The position numbers and the translations under genes are program-made. From Cellulosimicrobium cellulans (GTDB lineage: Bacteria; Actinomycetota; Actinomycetes; Actinomycetales; Cellulomonadaceae), in the NCBI RefSeq assembly GCF_024124905.1, contig NZ_JAMXST010000003.1:434001-498000 (forward strand): 64,000 bases of DNA, in the 5' to 3' direction. How positions within the stretch are numbered: the stretch's first letter is position 1; each line of letters begins with the position of its first letter. Below, piece by piece: positions 33,333-42,448 of this stretch. Below the pieces are notes generated by a model that searched no databases, was not told the origin of the DNA, and was given only the letters and a program-made list of their open reading frames with translations.

Positions 33333-33364
33333 GAGGCCCCGGCCCCCTCGGGGGTCGGGGCCTC
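33333..33364 (+). terminator. terminator of the zinc-independent ribosomal operon
   Basis: A 14-bp stem (GAGGCCCCGGCCCC / GGGGTCGGGGCCTC, one G-T) with a 4-base loop, ten bases past the L36 stop. Confidence 0.85.
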
Positions 33365-33435
33365 GCTGTGTCCCGTGGGTGACCGCCCCGCGCCGAGGTC
33401 GCTCGAGAGTGGGACAGCGAGGCTGTCGAGCTTTG

Positions 33436-33450
33436 TGAGAACGATTATCG
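33436..33450. promoter_or_regulatory. Zur box 2 (anchored-repeat ABC operon)
   Basis: TGAGAACGATTATCG lines up with the other boxes; a fully symmetric GAACGATTATCGTTC overlaps it at 33439-33453. It covers the spacer of a probable promoter (TTGTGA 33433-33438, TATAGT 33457-33462), 102 bases before the operon's first GTG. Confidence 0.85.
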
Positions 33451-33537
33451 TTCGTATATAGTCCGAGCGCGGGCGGCCGTCAGGCGCCGCCCAGGACGAG
33501 CCCGCCGTCGGACCCGACGGCCTAGAGAGGATCCACC

Positions 33538-36500
33538 GTGTCAGTCGCCATCCGAGGCAGGGCGTGGGCCGCCGCCCTCGGCCTGCTCGCGCTGCTCGCA
33601 TCGTTCGTCGTCCCGACGGCCGCCGGAGCGCTCCCGACGGCCTCCGCGCAGACCGTCCCCGATCGTGAGTTCGTGCTCACGCACGGCCACGTGGACGGGT
33701 TCGAGACCATCTACGACGCGGCGAGCGGCAGGCTCGTGCTGAGCGTCAAGGACGACACCCGCATCCACGACACCGGCGCCGTCTTCCGCGTGCCGGAGAC
33801 GACGACGTTCGCCTACCAGGACGAACGGTCACGTACGACGCTGCCCCCGGCGACCGCGGGATGGGCGTTCCTCGGGAAGCACGGCGGCACGACGGCGTGG
33901 CTCGGCACCCAGTCCGGCGGGGACCAGACCTACGCGCCCTGGGTGGGGTGGAGCACAGAGCGGCTGCTGACGAGCCTTGCCGGGACGGGCGTCACGCCGG
34001 CAGCGGGCACGCCAGTGAGCCTCGACGTGCGCGTCCAGGGCCCGGGGGACGTGTTCTCGTTCCAGAACGACGCGTTCGGCGGGCCGATCAACGTGTACGT
34101 GAACACGCTCACGGGGGCCGGCACGATCCCGGTCGCGCAGAACGCCCACGTCCACACGAACTGGGTCTTCACGGCCGAGGGCGACTACACGTTCGTCGTG
34201 ACCCCGTCCCTGGCCACGGCCGACGGCCGGACGATCGCCGGGTCCTCGGCCACCTACCACTTCCGGGTCGGCGAGCGTGCGCCCGAGCCGGTGACGACGA
34301 CGGTCGCAGTCACCTCGGACCATGGGTCGTACCTCGAGGGTCAGTCGGCGGTGTTCACCGCGTCGCAGGAACCCGTGACGGAGCTGGCGGTGTACCGGTG
34401 GGAGGTCGCGGCGGCGGGTTCGCAGGAGTTCGTCGCGGTGGAAGGTGCCTCGGGCGCGTCGTACGAGCGCGAGCTGACCCTCGCGGACGACGGTGCGCAG
34501 GTGCGCGCCGTGCTGCTGGACGGGAAGCGGGTGGTGGGCACGTCCGAGCCGGTCACTCTCGCCGTGACTGCGGCCGCCGCGGCGCACACGGTGCAGATCA
34601 CCGGGCTCCAGGACTGGTACGCCTTGAACAGCGAGATCCTTCTTGAGGCCGTGATCGAGCCGGCAGTCGAGGATGCGACCTTCCGCTGGGAGCGACGGTT
34701 CGTCGACGCCTCGGAGTTCACGCCGTTCTACCCGACCGTGTTCCGCGACGCCGACCTGACGCTCCTGGCGAACGAGTACGCCACCGGCGTCGCATGGCGC
34801 GTCGTCGCGCTAGATGCGCAGGGCGCCGAGCTCGCGATGTCCGAGCCGGTCGTGATCCCCGGGGTCCGCGAGGTCCCGTGGGAGGCACCCGTCCTCGACG
34901 ACACGCCGGTCGTTCTCACCGAGGGCCACATCGACCTGTTCAGCCTGTACCTCGACGCCGGCCGCCTCGTGCTGTCGGTCGTCGACGATACGCGGCAGCA
35001 CGCGAGCCGGAAGGTCGACCGCGCACCGAGCGCGGTGACGGTGTCCGTCGACCCGGAGCTGAGCGCCACGCCGGTGCCGGACACGGGCTACGACTTCCTC
35101 GGCGAGCCCGGGAACGAGGTCTACGTGCTGCCGGGGTCGGGGAAGACAGGGCTGCCGTGGCCCGGGTGGTCGACCGAGCAGCTCGAGAAGAGCCTGCCCG
35201 CAGGCGAGACGGTCTCCGACCTGCGCTACGAGATCGAGGCCGAGGGTCCGGGTGACGTGTCCGCCTGGGCCGGGGCGATGAACGGGTCGCCGAGCGTGCA
35301 CTTCGACAGCGGCGACGACGAGCCCGACGTCATCTCGGTCCACCTGGGCGCGCACGTCCACACCAGCTGGGGCTTCACCGAGCAGGGCACCTACACGCTC
35401 CGCGTCACCGCGAAGGGCTCGCTGTCCGACGGCACCTCGCTGGTCAGCGACACCGAGACCTACACGTTCCAGGTCGGTGAGGCGGCACCCGAGCCGGTGA
35501 CGACGACGGTGACGGTCACGTCGAACAAGGACTCCTACGCCGAGGGCGAGTCTGCGGTGCTCACCGCGTCGCAGGATCCGGTGACGGACCTGGTGACGTA
35601 CCGGTGGGAGGTCGCGGAGGCGGGCTCGGACGAGTTCGTCGCGGTCGAGGGCGCCTCGGGCGCGTCGTACGAGCGTGCGCTGACCACGGCGGACGACGGT
35701 GCACGGGTGCGTGCGGTACTGCTGGACGGTGAGCGGGTCGCGGGCACGTCGGAGCCGTTGAGGCTGGACGTTACCGCGAAGCCGGACCCCGGTCCCGGCC
35801 CGAACCCGGACGCGTCGGAGCCCAACCGTGAGTTCGTCCTGAACAAGGGCCACATCGACGGTTTCGAGACCACCTACGACGCCTCGAGCGAGGAGCTCGT
35901 GCTGTCGGTGAAGGACGACACGCGTCTCTACGACGCGGGTCCGACGTTCCGCAGGCCCGCGGACGTGACCATCGCCTACGAGGACGCCCGGGCCGTGCAA
36001 AAGCTCCCCGCGGCCCAGGGCAACTGGTCGTTCCTCGGCGAGTACGGGGGCGCCGACGCGTGGATCGGCACCCAGACGGGCGAGGACCAGACCTATCTGC
36101 CCTGGATGGGGTGGAGCACCGAGCGTCTGCTGTCCACCCTGCAGGGAACCGGCATCACTCCGGCCGCGGGCAGCCCGGTCTCGCTCGCGGTCGAGGTCAC
36201 CGGCCCGGGCGACGTGTTCACGTTCCAGAACGACTCCTTCGGCAACCCGATCAACCGGTACGTCGACACCACGACGTCGGCGGGCGGCACCATCCCCGTC
36301 ACGGCCAACGCGCACGTGCACACCAACTGGGTGTTCACGGCCGAGGGTGACTATCACCTCACCGTCACGCCGTCCCTCAAGACGGCCGACAACAGGACGA
36401 TCACCGGTGACAGCGCCGACTACCACGTCCGCGTCGGTGCCTACATGCCGCCGTTCGAGCCGCTGCCCGAGGACCAGCTCACCGACGCCAACCGGGGCGG

Positions 36501-37668
36501 GCTGACGCTCGACAAGGACAGCTACCCGCTCGGGTCGGACGCCGTCGCGTCGTCGTCGGCACTCACGGACGCCCGCAGGGTCGTCGCGTACGTCTACTCC
36601 GAGCCCACCTCGGCCGGTGAGCTGACGGCGGCCGACGGTGCGGTGACGGTCACGATCCCGTCGACGGTCGGGACGGGCGCGCACAAGCTTGCGCTCTACG
36701 ACTCGCCCACGGGTGAGCTCCTCGGCTGGGCGCCGTTCACCGCGACCGCCGCCGCGAACGACGTCGGAGGCGCAGGAGATGGCGACGGCGGCGGTGCTGG
36801 CGCCGGGGACGGCTCGGGTTCCGATGCCGGGACGGGCGCAGGCTCGACGACGCCGGAGCAGTGCATCCCGACGCCCGTCACGAGCGAGGTCAAGACCGGC
36901 GCCGTCAGCGGCATCACGGAAGGTCACTTCGACTTCGGGTCGATGGTGGAGAACGGCACGCTCGTCGCGAAGACGAAGGACGACCGCAAGCAGCCGCCGA
37001 GTTGGGTCGACCCAGAGTCCCTGACGTTCCGGCTCGGGGACGCCGCCAAGCGCGAGGTTCCCGCCGGCGCCGACTTCGCCTTCCTGGGCAAGGCCGGGGC
37101 GACGATCTGGTCGATCGGCCAGGTCCAGGAGCCCGGTGTGCCCTGGGTCGGGTGGAACACGCAGCACCCTTCGCTCATCGAGGCGGCGGCCGGACCGGTG
37201 ACGTACACGCTGGATCGCGTCGACGGCCCCGGAAAGCTCGGGGTCTACGCCACCGGGAACTTCGGCGGGGTGGGCACCAAGTACTTCGGGACGATGGACG
37301 GGTTCCCGCGCTCGACGTCGGTGCCGCTCAACCAGCACGTGCACGGCAACTGGGCCTTCAGCGAGCAGGGCGTCTACAAGGTGACGTTCACGCTGTCGGT
37401 GCCGCTGAAGAGCGGCGGCACGGTCTCCGATTCCGCGACGATCACGTTCTCCGTCGGGGACAGCTCGGGTACCGCGACGAAGACGACGTACGTCGGCAAG
37501 ACCGCGTCGGGCGAGGACTGCGAGCTGAGCGCCGACCAGAAGGCGGCACTGGCGACGACTGGTGCCGACCCCGCGAGCGCTCTCGCGCTCGGTGCCCTCC
37601 TGCTCGTCGCCGGTACGACGCTCTACGGCGCCTCCCGCAGGCGGCGCGGCGCGCGTTCGACCGTCTGA
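33538..37668 (+). CDS. surface-anchored choice-of-anchor M repeat protein with sortase signal
   Basis: A 1376-residue wall protein, first gene of the zinc ABC operon. GTG 33538 follows AGAGAGGA. A signal peptide ends near ASAQ. Four anchor-M repeats lie at residues about 43-242, 455-645, 760-965 and 1125-1310; each begins GH(V/I/F)D, has a DD pair, FLG..G, (P/A)W.GW.T and ends (A/Q)HVH(T/G)(N/S)W.F...G.Y. Two near-identical Ig-like domains (about 250-345 and 652-747) separate repeats. The C-terminus LATTG, a hydrophobic helix and RRRR form a sorting signal of the LAxTG type used by class E sortases. Known: these repeats (TIGR03769 group) accompany actinobacterial metal-type ABC transporters. 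Inferred: GHxD and HxH bind zinc at the surface. Confidence 0.85.
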   Translation: MSVAIRGRAWAAALGLLALLASFVVPTAAGALPTASAQTVPDREFVLTHGHVDGFETIYDAASGRLVLSVKDDTRIHDTGAVFRVPETTTFAYQDERSRTTLPPATAGWAFLGKHGGTTAWLGTQSGGDQTYAPWVGWSTERLLTSLAGTGVTPAAGTPVSLDVRVQGPGDVFSFQNDAFGGPINVYVNTLTGAGTIPVAQNAHVHTNWVFTAEGDYTFVVTPSLATADGRTIAGSSATYHFRVGERAPEPVTTTVAVTSDHGSYLEGQSAVFTASQEPVTELAVYRWEVAAAGSQEFVAVEGASGASYERELTLADDGAQVRAVLLDGKRVVGTSEPVTLAVTAAAAAHTVQITGLQDWYALNSEILLEAVIEPAVEDATFRWERRFVDASEFTPFYPTVFRDADLTLLANEYATGVAWRVVALDAQGAELAMSEPVVIPGVREVPWEAPVLDDTPVVLTEGHIDLFSLYLDAGRLVLSVVDDTRQHASRKVDRAPSAVTVSVDPELSATPVPDTGYDFLGEPGNEVYVLPGSGKTGLPWPGWSTEQLEKSLPAGETVSDLRYEIEAEGPGDVSAWAGAMNGSPSVHFDSGDDEPDVISVHLGAHVHTSWGFTEQGTYTLRVTAKGSLSDGTSLVSDTETYTFQVGEAAPEPVTTTVTVTSNKDSYAEGESAVLTASQDPVTDLVTYRWEVAEAGSDEFVAVEGASGASYERALTTADDGARVRAVLLDGERVAGTSEPLRLDVTAKPDPGPGPNPDASEPNREFVLNKGHIDGFETTYDASSEELVLSVKDDTRLYDAGPTFRRPADVTIAYEDARAVQKLPAAQGNWSFLGEYGGADAWIGTQTGEDQTYLPWMGWSTERLLSTLQGTGITPAAGSPVSLAVEVTGPGDVFTFQNDSFGNPINRYVDTTTSAGGTIPVTANAHVHTNWVFTAEGDYHLTVTPSLKTADNRTITGDSADYHVRVGAYMPPFEPLPEDQLTDANRGGLTLDKDSYPLGSDAVASSSALTDARRVVAYVYSEPTSAGELTAADGAVTVTIPSTVGTGAHKLALYDSPTGELLGWAPFTATAAANDVGGAGDGDGGGAGAGDGSGSDAGTGAGSTTPEQCIPTPVTSEVKTGAVSGITEGHFDFGSMVENGTLVAKTKDDRKQPPSWVDPESLTFRLGDAAKREVPAGADFAFLGKAGATIWSIGQVQEPGVPWVGWNTQHPSLIEAAAGPVTYTLDRVDGPGKLGVYATGNFGGVGTKYFGTMDGFPRSTSVPLNQHVHGNWAFSEQGVYKVTFTLSVPLKSGGTVSDSATITFSVGDSSGTATKTTYVGKTASGEDCELSADQKAALATTGADPASALALGALLLVAGTTLYGASRRRRGARSTV

Positions 37669-37683
37669 CGCGCCTGCAGCCCG

Positions 37684-37735
37684 CACCGTCCTGCGACGAC
37701 ACCTCCACCTCCTCCTGTGTCGTCGCAGGACGGTG
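37684..37735 (+). terminator. perfect 19-bp hairpin inside the ABC operon
   Basis: The arms 37684-37702 and 37717-37735 are perfect complements (CACCGTCCTGCGACGACAC and its mate); loop 14 bases, no T-run. It sits between the first repeat-protein gene and the substrate-binding gene, 29 bases before the latter's ATG. It may act as a partial terminator or as an RNA-stability or processing site that sets unequal expression. Confidence 0.65.
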
Positions 37736-37764
37736 TGCGCACCACGAGAACGAAAGTTGGACTC

Positions 37765-39345
37765 ATGACCACGGGTAGGTGGCGTCGGCGACGCCGCGCG
37801 ACCGCTACGGCGGCCCTCCTCGGCCTCGCCCTCGTGACGGCGGGCTGCGCGTCCGGCCCGGATGCTCCGTCGACGGACACGCTCGACGTCGTCACCACGA
37901 CCGGGATCCTCGCCGACCTCGCGCGCAACGTCGCCGGGGACCGCGCGGTCGTGACGTCGCTCGTGCCGGAGGGCGGGGACCCGCACTCCTACGAGCCCTC
38001 GTTGCGCGACGTGCGCGACGTCGTCTACGCGGACGTCGCCTTCAGCAACTACATGCTGCTGGAGGAGCACAACATCATCAAGATGCTCGACTCCAACCTT
38101 CCCGAAGGGGTCCCGAACGTCTCGCTCGCGGAGTCGGCGGTGAAGTACGCGGCGGAGATCATCCCCCTCGTCGAGAACGTCAACCTCGACACCATCTGGC
38201 TCGGGCTCCGCGTGAGCGGCTCGGGCACCGAGCACGGCGCTACGCGGTCCTCGGACGTGCACCTCAGCGCCACCGGCCTGGAAGGGCCCGGCCAGCTCAC
38301 GGGCTACCTCACGGAGACGTTCGGCCAGCCACGCACCTACTTCGACTCGGCGGACGGGTTCGACGCCGGCGACGGGTACGCGGCGGACACCGTGACCCTG
38401 CCCACGAACGCCCACACCCACATGAGCTGGACGTTCTCCGAGCCGGGCGTGTACCGACTGACGTTGAGCGCCGCGCTCGCACCGACGCCGGACGCCCGTC
38501 CGGTCGGCATGGGCACCTCGACGATCACGTTCGCGGTCGGGGTCGACCCGTACTCGGTCCCGGGGATGGAGGACGCGGCGGTGCTCGCCGGCGGTCACGC
38601 GGACGTGTCGGTCGAGCTCGACGACGGGCGGGTCGTCCTCGCGGCCGACGACGAGCACGACGTCGGAGGTCACCACCACCTGCACGACCCGGCCGAGACG
38701 GTGATCTCCGTGCCGAACAAGGCGCTCGCGCCCGTGCCGGCCGGTCAGGACTTCCGCTTCCTGGGCAAGGCGGGGGAGCAGATCTACCAGCTCCCGCAGG
38801 CCGTGCTGGGCAAGCACGTGCACGGCGAGATCGACCCGCACCTGTGGCAGAACGTGCGCAACGCCGAGGCGTACGTCGAGATCATGCGGGACACGCTCGT
38901 CGACGTAGACCCGGACGGCGCCGCAGAGTACCGCGCCAACGCCGCGGCGTACCTCGAGACGCTGCAGGAGACAGACCGGTACGTCGAGGACACGATCGCG
39001 TCCATCCCGCGCTCGCAGCGCTACCTCGTGACGACCCACGACGCCTTCGCCTATCTGGGTGCGGCGTACGGGATCGAGATCGCCGGGTTCGTCACGCCCA
39101 ACCCCGCGACCGAGCCGAGCATCGCCGAGCGGCGCAAGCTCACCCAGACCGTGCGCACGCTGCAGGTGCCCGCGGTCTTCCTCGAACCCAACCTCATCGC
39201 GCGCTCGTCGGTCCTCACCGAGGTCGCGAAGGAGAACGGCATCGAGGTGTGCCGCATCTACTCCGACGCGTTCGACCGCGACGTCACGACGTACGTCGAG
39301 ATGATGCGCGCCAACGCGGACTCGCTCAGACGCTGTCTCTCCTGA
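37765..39345 (+). CDS. zinc-type ABC substrate-binding lipoprotein with inserted anchor-M module
   Basis: A 526-residue cluster A-I metal-binding lipoprotein; lipobox TAGC, Cys28. The metal ligands are recognisable: His74 (GGDPHSYEP), His359 (DPHLW), His425 (THDAF) and Asp501 (SDAF). H-H-H-D is the zinc pattern; manganese binders usually have Glu third. The spacing 359-425-501 equals that of ordinary members, but His74 to His359 spans 285 residues instead of about 70. The extra roughly 210 residues (136-345) are an anchor-M repeat with its halves in swapped order, including THMSWTF and HHHLHDP. Known: 'anchored repeat-type' ABC systems carry such binding proteins. Inferred: it delivers zinc to the ATPase/permease pair encoded downstream. 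Confidence 0.88.
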   Translation: MTTGRWRRRRRATATAALLGLALVTAGCASGPDAPSTDTLDVVTTTGILADLARNVAGDRAVVTSLVPEGGDPHSYEPSLRDVRDVVYADVAFSNYMLLEEHNIIKMLDSNLPEGVPNVSLAESAVKYAAEIIPLVENVNLDTIWLGLRVSGSGTEHGATRSSDVHLSATGLEGPGQLTGYLTETFGQPRTYFDSADGFDAGDGYAADTVTLPTNAHTHMSWTFSEPGVYRLTLSAALAPTPDARPVGMGTSTITFAVGVDPYSVPGMEDAAVLAGGHADVSVELDDGRVVLAADDEHDVGGHHHLHDPAETVISVPNKALAPVPAGQDFRFLGKAGEQIYQLPQAVLGKHVHGEIDPHLWQNVRNAEAYVEIMRDTLVDVDPDGAAEYRANAAAYLETLQETDRYVEDTIASIPRSQRYLVTTHDAFAYLGAAYGIEIAGFVTPNPATEPSIAERRKLTQTVRTLQVPAVFLEPNLIARSSVLTEVAKENGIEVCRIYSDAFDRDVTTYVEMMRANADSLRRCLS

Positions 39346-39408
39346 ACCACCCACGACCACGCGAGTGCCCGACCCATCGCGGCACCCTGCTAGCACGAAG
39401 GATCACCC

Positions 39409-40485
39409 ATGAACACCCGCACCACCGACCGGTCGTACGCCGACGCGTCGTCGCACGGCACCGCGCGACGGCCCGCGCTCGTCACCCTTGCCGTCGTCGG
39501 CGCACTCCTCGTCGGCTCGGGGGCGTCGGCACTGCCCGCCGACATCGAGGACGATCCGGCGCTGCAGCAGACCGTCGAGGGCAACGAGGCGAGCGTCGAA
39601 GGGCGTGAAGTCATCACCGACGGCCACGTCGACGTCGGCCCGCGCTTCCTCGACGACACGTGGACGCTCCAGGCCCGGGACGACCGGGCCGTGCCACCCG
39701 TCTGGCGGTTCCCCGACGAGACGGTCTTCCACGTCGTCGACGAGTCGATCCTCGAGGCACCGGACAGCGAGGACTACGCCTTCCTCGGCGTTGAGCCAGG
39801 AGCGCTTCTCTACGTCGTGCCGCAGGCCCAGAACCAGGCCGTCGTCTGGCTCGGCTGGAACACCCAGGACCCCGAGGTGACGCAGCGCATCGACCGGGGC
39901 GCGACTCTGCGCCTCGACGGGGTCGAGGGGCCGGGTTCGTTCTTCCTCTTCCTCCAGGAGGGGGTGACGGGCCCACCCAACGTCCTGTGGAACTCGGGGA
40001 CGGCGTACCCGCAGGATCTGTGGATGGACGTCAACACGCACGTCCATGCCAACTGGGTGTTCACCGAGCCCGGCGTCTACACGCTCGACGTGACGATGCT
40101 CGCCGACCTCACCGACGGGACCCACGTCGAGGATCCCGGCGTCCTGCGCTTCGCGGTCGGCACCTCCACCGACCCGCAGACCGCTTTCCCCGCCGCGAAC
40201 GAGGAACCGGCCGAGGGGACGACAGAGCCCACCACGGACGCCCCGGACACGGAAACCGACCCGGCGGACGACGCCGACGAGGCGGACGAGGTCACCGACC
40301 CCGAGAGCGAGGATGCGTCGGCGTCCGGCGTGGCACTCTGGGTCGGGCTCGCGGCGCTGGTGCTCGTGGCCGCCGTCGTCGTGACGGTCGTCCGGGGCCG
40401 CCGCGCTCGCGCGCTCGCCGAGCAAGAGGCTGACGGCGGTGACGCCCACGCGGGGTCCGCCGACGGCGCGAAGGACCGCTCGTGA
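39409..40485 (+). CDS. membrane-anchored choice-of-anchor M protein
   Basis: A 358-residue protein with a single anchor-M repeat. The N-terminus carries a hydrophobic export segment (ALVTLAVVGALLVGSGASA). The repeat (about 65-255) runs GHVDVG, DDRAVPPVW, DYAFLGVEPGALLYVVPQ, VVWLGWNTQD, EGPGSFFLF and NTHVHANWVFTEPGVYTL. An acidic Thr/Glu/Asp linker, one helix (about 306-328) and a basic stop (RGRRAR) place it on the outer membrane face, without a sortase motif. It lies between the substrate-binding and ATPase genes, its stop overlapping the ATPase start (GTGA). It could act as a docking partner of the permease; inferred. Confidence 0.85.
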   Translation: MNTRTTDRSYADASSHGTARRPALVTLAVVGALLVGSGASALPADIEDDPALQQTVEGNEASVEGREVITDGHVDVGPRFLDDTWTLQARDDRAVPPVWRFPDETVFHVVDESILEAPDSEDYAFLGVEPGALLYVVPQAQNQAVVWLGWNTQDPEVTQRIDRGATLRLDGVEGPGSFFLFLQEGVTGPPNVLWNSGTAYPQDLWMDVNTHVHANWVFTEPGVYTLDVTMLADLTDGTHVEDPGVLRFAVGTSTDPQTAFPAANEEPAEGTTEPTTDAPDTETDPADDADEADEVTDPESEDASASGVALWVGLAALVLVAAVVVTVVRGRRARALAEQEADGGDAHAGSADGAKDRS

Positions 40486-41339
40486 GCGCGCCGGCCGTTG
40501 CGGACACGACGTCGTCGACCACGAGAGAAGGCAGCGGGGGTGTTCCGGTGCTCCGGGTGCGCGACGTGTCGGTCGAGCTCGGGGGCCGGCTCGTGCTGCG
40601 TGACGCGAGTCTCGACGTGGGTGCCGGCGAGCTCGTCGGGCTGATCGGTCCCAACGGCGCGGGCAAGACGACGCTCCTGCGGGCGGTTCTCGGTCTCGTC
40701 CGACGCAGGTCGGGCGAGGTCCTCGTGGACGGCGCGGGCGGGCGTTCCGCCTCGGCGGGGATCGGGTACGTGCCCCAGCGGCACGAGTTCGCGTGGGACT
40801 TCCCGATCTCCGTGGAGGACGCCGTGCTGTCCGGGCGGGTGCGGAGCATCGGCTGGTTGCGCAGGGCCGGTGTGGCGGACTACCGCGCGGTGCGTGAGGC
40901 GCTCGACCGCGTGCGCATGACGCACCTCCGCCGGCGCCCGGTAGGGGAGCTGTCCGGCGGCCAGCGCCAGCGGGTCCTCGTCGCTCGCGCCCTCGCGCTG
41001 CGGCCCCGCGCGCTGCTCCTCGACGAGCCGTTCACCGGCCTCGACGTCCCGACGCAGGAGCTGCTCACCGACCTGTTCGCCGAGCTCGCGCGCGAGGACG
41101 GCCAGGCTGTGCTCATGACGACGCACGACCTCGTAGCGGCGATGCACGCGTGCACGCGTGTCTGCCTGCTCAACCGCACCGTCGTCGCGACGGGCACGCC
41201 CGCGGAGCTCGCGGACCCCGACCTGTGGATGCGCGCGTTCGGCATCTCGGCGTCCTCGCCGCTGCTCGCCTCGCTCGGGCTCGCTCCCGCTGCCTCCACC
41301 TCCGCTGCCCCGACCCACGAGAAGGAGGCGGACGCGTGA
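40482..41339 (+). CDS. metal ABC transporter ATP-binding protein (anchored-repeat type)
   Basis: A 285-residue ATPase. Walker A GPNGAGKTT (residues 56-64), Q-loop VPQRHEF, signature LSGGQRQRV, Walker B ALLLDEP and switch His in TTHD are all intact. The Q-loop and length fit the ZnuC/MntB cluster. The C-terminal tail (from LLASLGLAP) is Ala/Ser/Pro-rich. GTG 40482 overlaps the upstream stop, and its stop overlaps the permease start, so stoichiometric synthesis is expected. Confidence 0.93.
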   Translation: MSAPAVADTTSSTTREGSGGVPVLRVRDVSVELGGRLVLRDASLDVGAGELVGLIGPNGAGKTTLLRAVLGLVRRRSGEVLVDGAGGRSASAGIGYVPQRHEFAWDFPISVEDAVLSGRVRSIGWLRRAGVADYRAVREALDRVRMTHLRRRPVGELSGGQRQRVLVARALALRPRALLLDEPFTGLDVPTQELLTDLFAELAREDGQAVLMTTHDLVAAMHACTRVCLLNRTVVATGTPAELADPDLWMRAFGISASSPLLASLGLAPAASTSAAPTHEKEADA

Positions 41340-42280
41340 TCTCGATCGGGGACTTCGTCCAGGACCTGCTCAATCCCGACCTCGCGTTCCTGCCCAAAGC
41401 GCTCCTCGTCGCCGTGATGTCGAGCGTCGTGTGCGGCGTCATCGGGTGCCACGTCGTGCTCCGCGGCATGGCGTTCATCGGCGACGCCGTCGCGCACGCC
41501 GTCTTCCCCGGCCTCGCGGTCGCCTTCGTGCTGCAGGGCTCGCTGGTCCTCGGCGGCGCGGTCGCGGGCGTCGTCACGGCGGTCCTCGTCGCCGTGTTCT
41601 CCCAGAACCGGCGGCTCAAGGAGGACTCGATCATCGGGGTCTTCTTCGTCGCCGCGTTCGCGCTCGGCATCGTCGTCATCTCGACGGCACCCGGGTACGC
41701 CGGGTCGCTGCAGCAGTTCCTCTTCGGCTCGATCACGGGCATCCCCGACGAGGACGTCGCCGTGGTCGCCGTCGCGGGGACCGTCCTGCTCCTGCTCGCC
41801 TTCCTCCTGCACAAGGAGTTCGTCGCGGTGAGCCTCGACCGGGAGATGGCCCGCTCCGCCGGCCTGCCGGTGTTCTGGCTCGACCTCGTGCTGTACGTGC
41901 TGGTGACGATCGCGATCGTCATCTCGGTGCAGACGATCGGGAACATCCTCGTGCTCGCGCTGCTCATCACCCCCGCGGCCGCGGCGCGGCTGCTCACCGA
42001 CCGGCTCGGCGTGATGATGCTCCTCGCGCCCGTGATCGGCGGCGGCTCGGCCCTCGTCGGGCTCTACCTGTCGTGGAGCCTCGACCTGCCCGCGGGCGGC
42101 ACGATCGTCCTCGTCGCGACCACCGTCTTCCTGCTCGCATGGTTCCTCGCCCCGCGCCACGGCCTCCTGGCACGCCGCCGTGCGCACGCGTCCGCGCGCA
42201 CGCCCGAAGAGGAGGCGGGCGGCCTGGCTCAGGCCCCCGGAGCGTCGGACGACCGAGAACCCGCGACGACGGCGCCGTAG
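41336..42280 (+). CDS. metal ABC transporter permease (anchored-repeat type)
   Basis: A 314-residue permease of the ABC-3 family with eight to nine helices. Typical stretches: VVCGVIGCHVVLRGMAFIGDAVAHAVFPGLA, EDSIIGVFFVAAFALGIVVIS, GSITGIPDEDV, and the late NILVLALLITPAAAARLLTDRLGVMM. GTG 41336 overlaps the ATPase stop (GTGA). The C-terminal 40 residues are polar. With the binding protein and ATPase it completes a zinc importer; a homodimer is expected because only one permease gene is present. Confidence 0.92.
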   Translation: MISIGDFVQDLLNPDLAFLPKALLVAVMSSVVCGVIGCHVVLRGMAFIGDAVAHAVFPGLAVAFVLQGSLVLGGAVAGVVTAVLVAVFSQNRRLKEDSIIGVFFVAAFALGIVVISTAPGYAGSLQQFLFGSITGIPDEDVAVVAVAGTVLLLLAFLLHKEFVAVSLDREMARSAGLPVFWLDLVLYVLVTIAIVISVQTIGNILVLALLITPAAAARLLTDRLGVMMLLAPVIGGGSALVGLYLSWSLDLPAGGTIVLVATTVFLLAWFLAPRHGLLARRRAHASARTPEEEAGGLAQAPGASDDREPATTAP

Positions 42281-42390
42281 GTCGCGCGCCGCGTCGACGT
42301 GGCCGGTCGCCCGCCCATGGCTCTGGCGAGCGGTGCCCGCTTCGTCCGCACGGTGAGACGTGAGGGCCCAGGGATTGCGCAGACGCTAAC

Positions 42391-42405
42391 TGAGAATCAT
42401 TATCA
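42391..42405. promoter_or_regulatory. Zur box 3 (His-rich secreted protein)
   Basis: TGAGAATCATTATCA is a near-perfect palindrome (one mismatch in seven pairs) in an AT-rich patch 44 bases before the ATG at 42449. Confidence 0.85.
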
Positions 42406-42448
42406 TTAATGCTCGCTCAGGGTGAGCGGGCTGGACAAGGAGACGACG

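Noticed and set aside
34810-39396. A 1528-codon minus-strand frame across the repeat protein and binding-protein genes
   Set aside because: The plus-strand proteins have signal peptides, repeats and metal motifs; the antisense translation has none.
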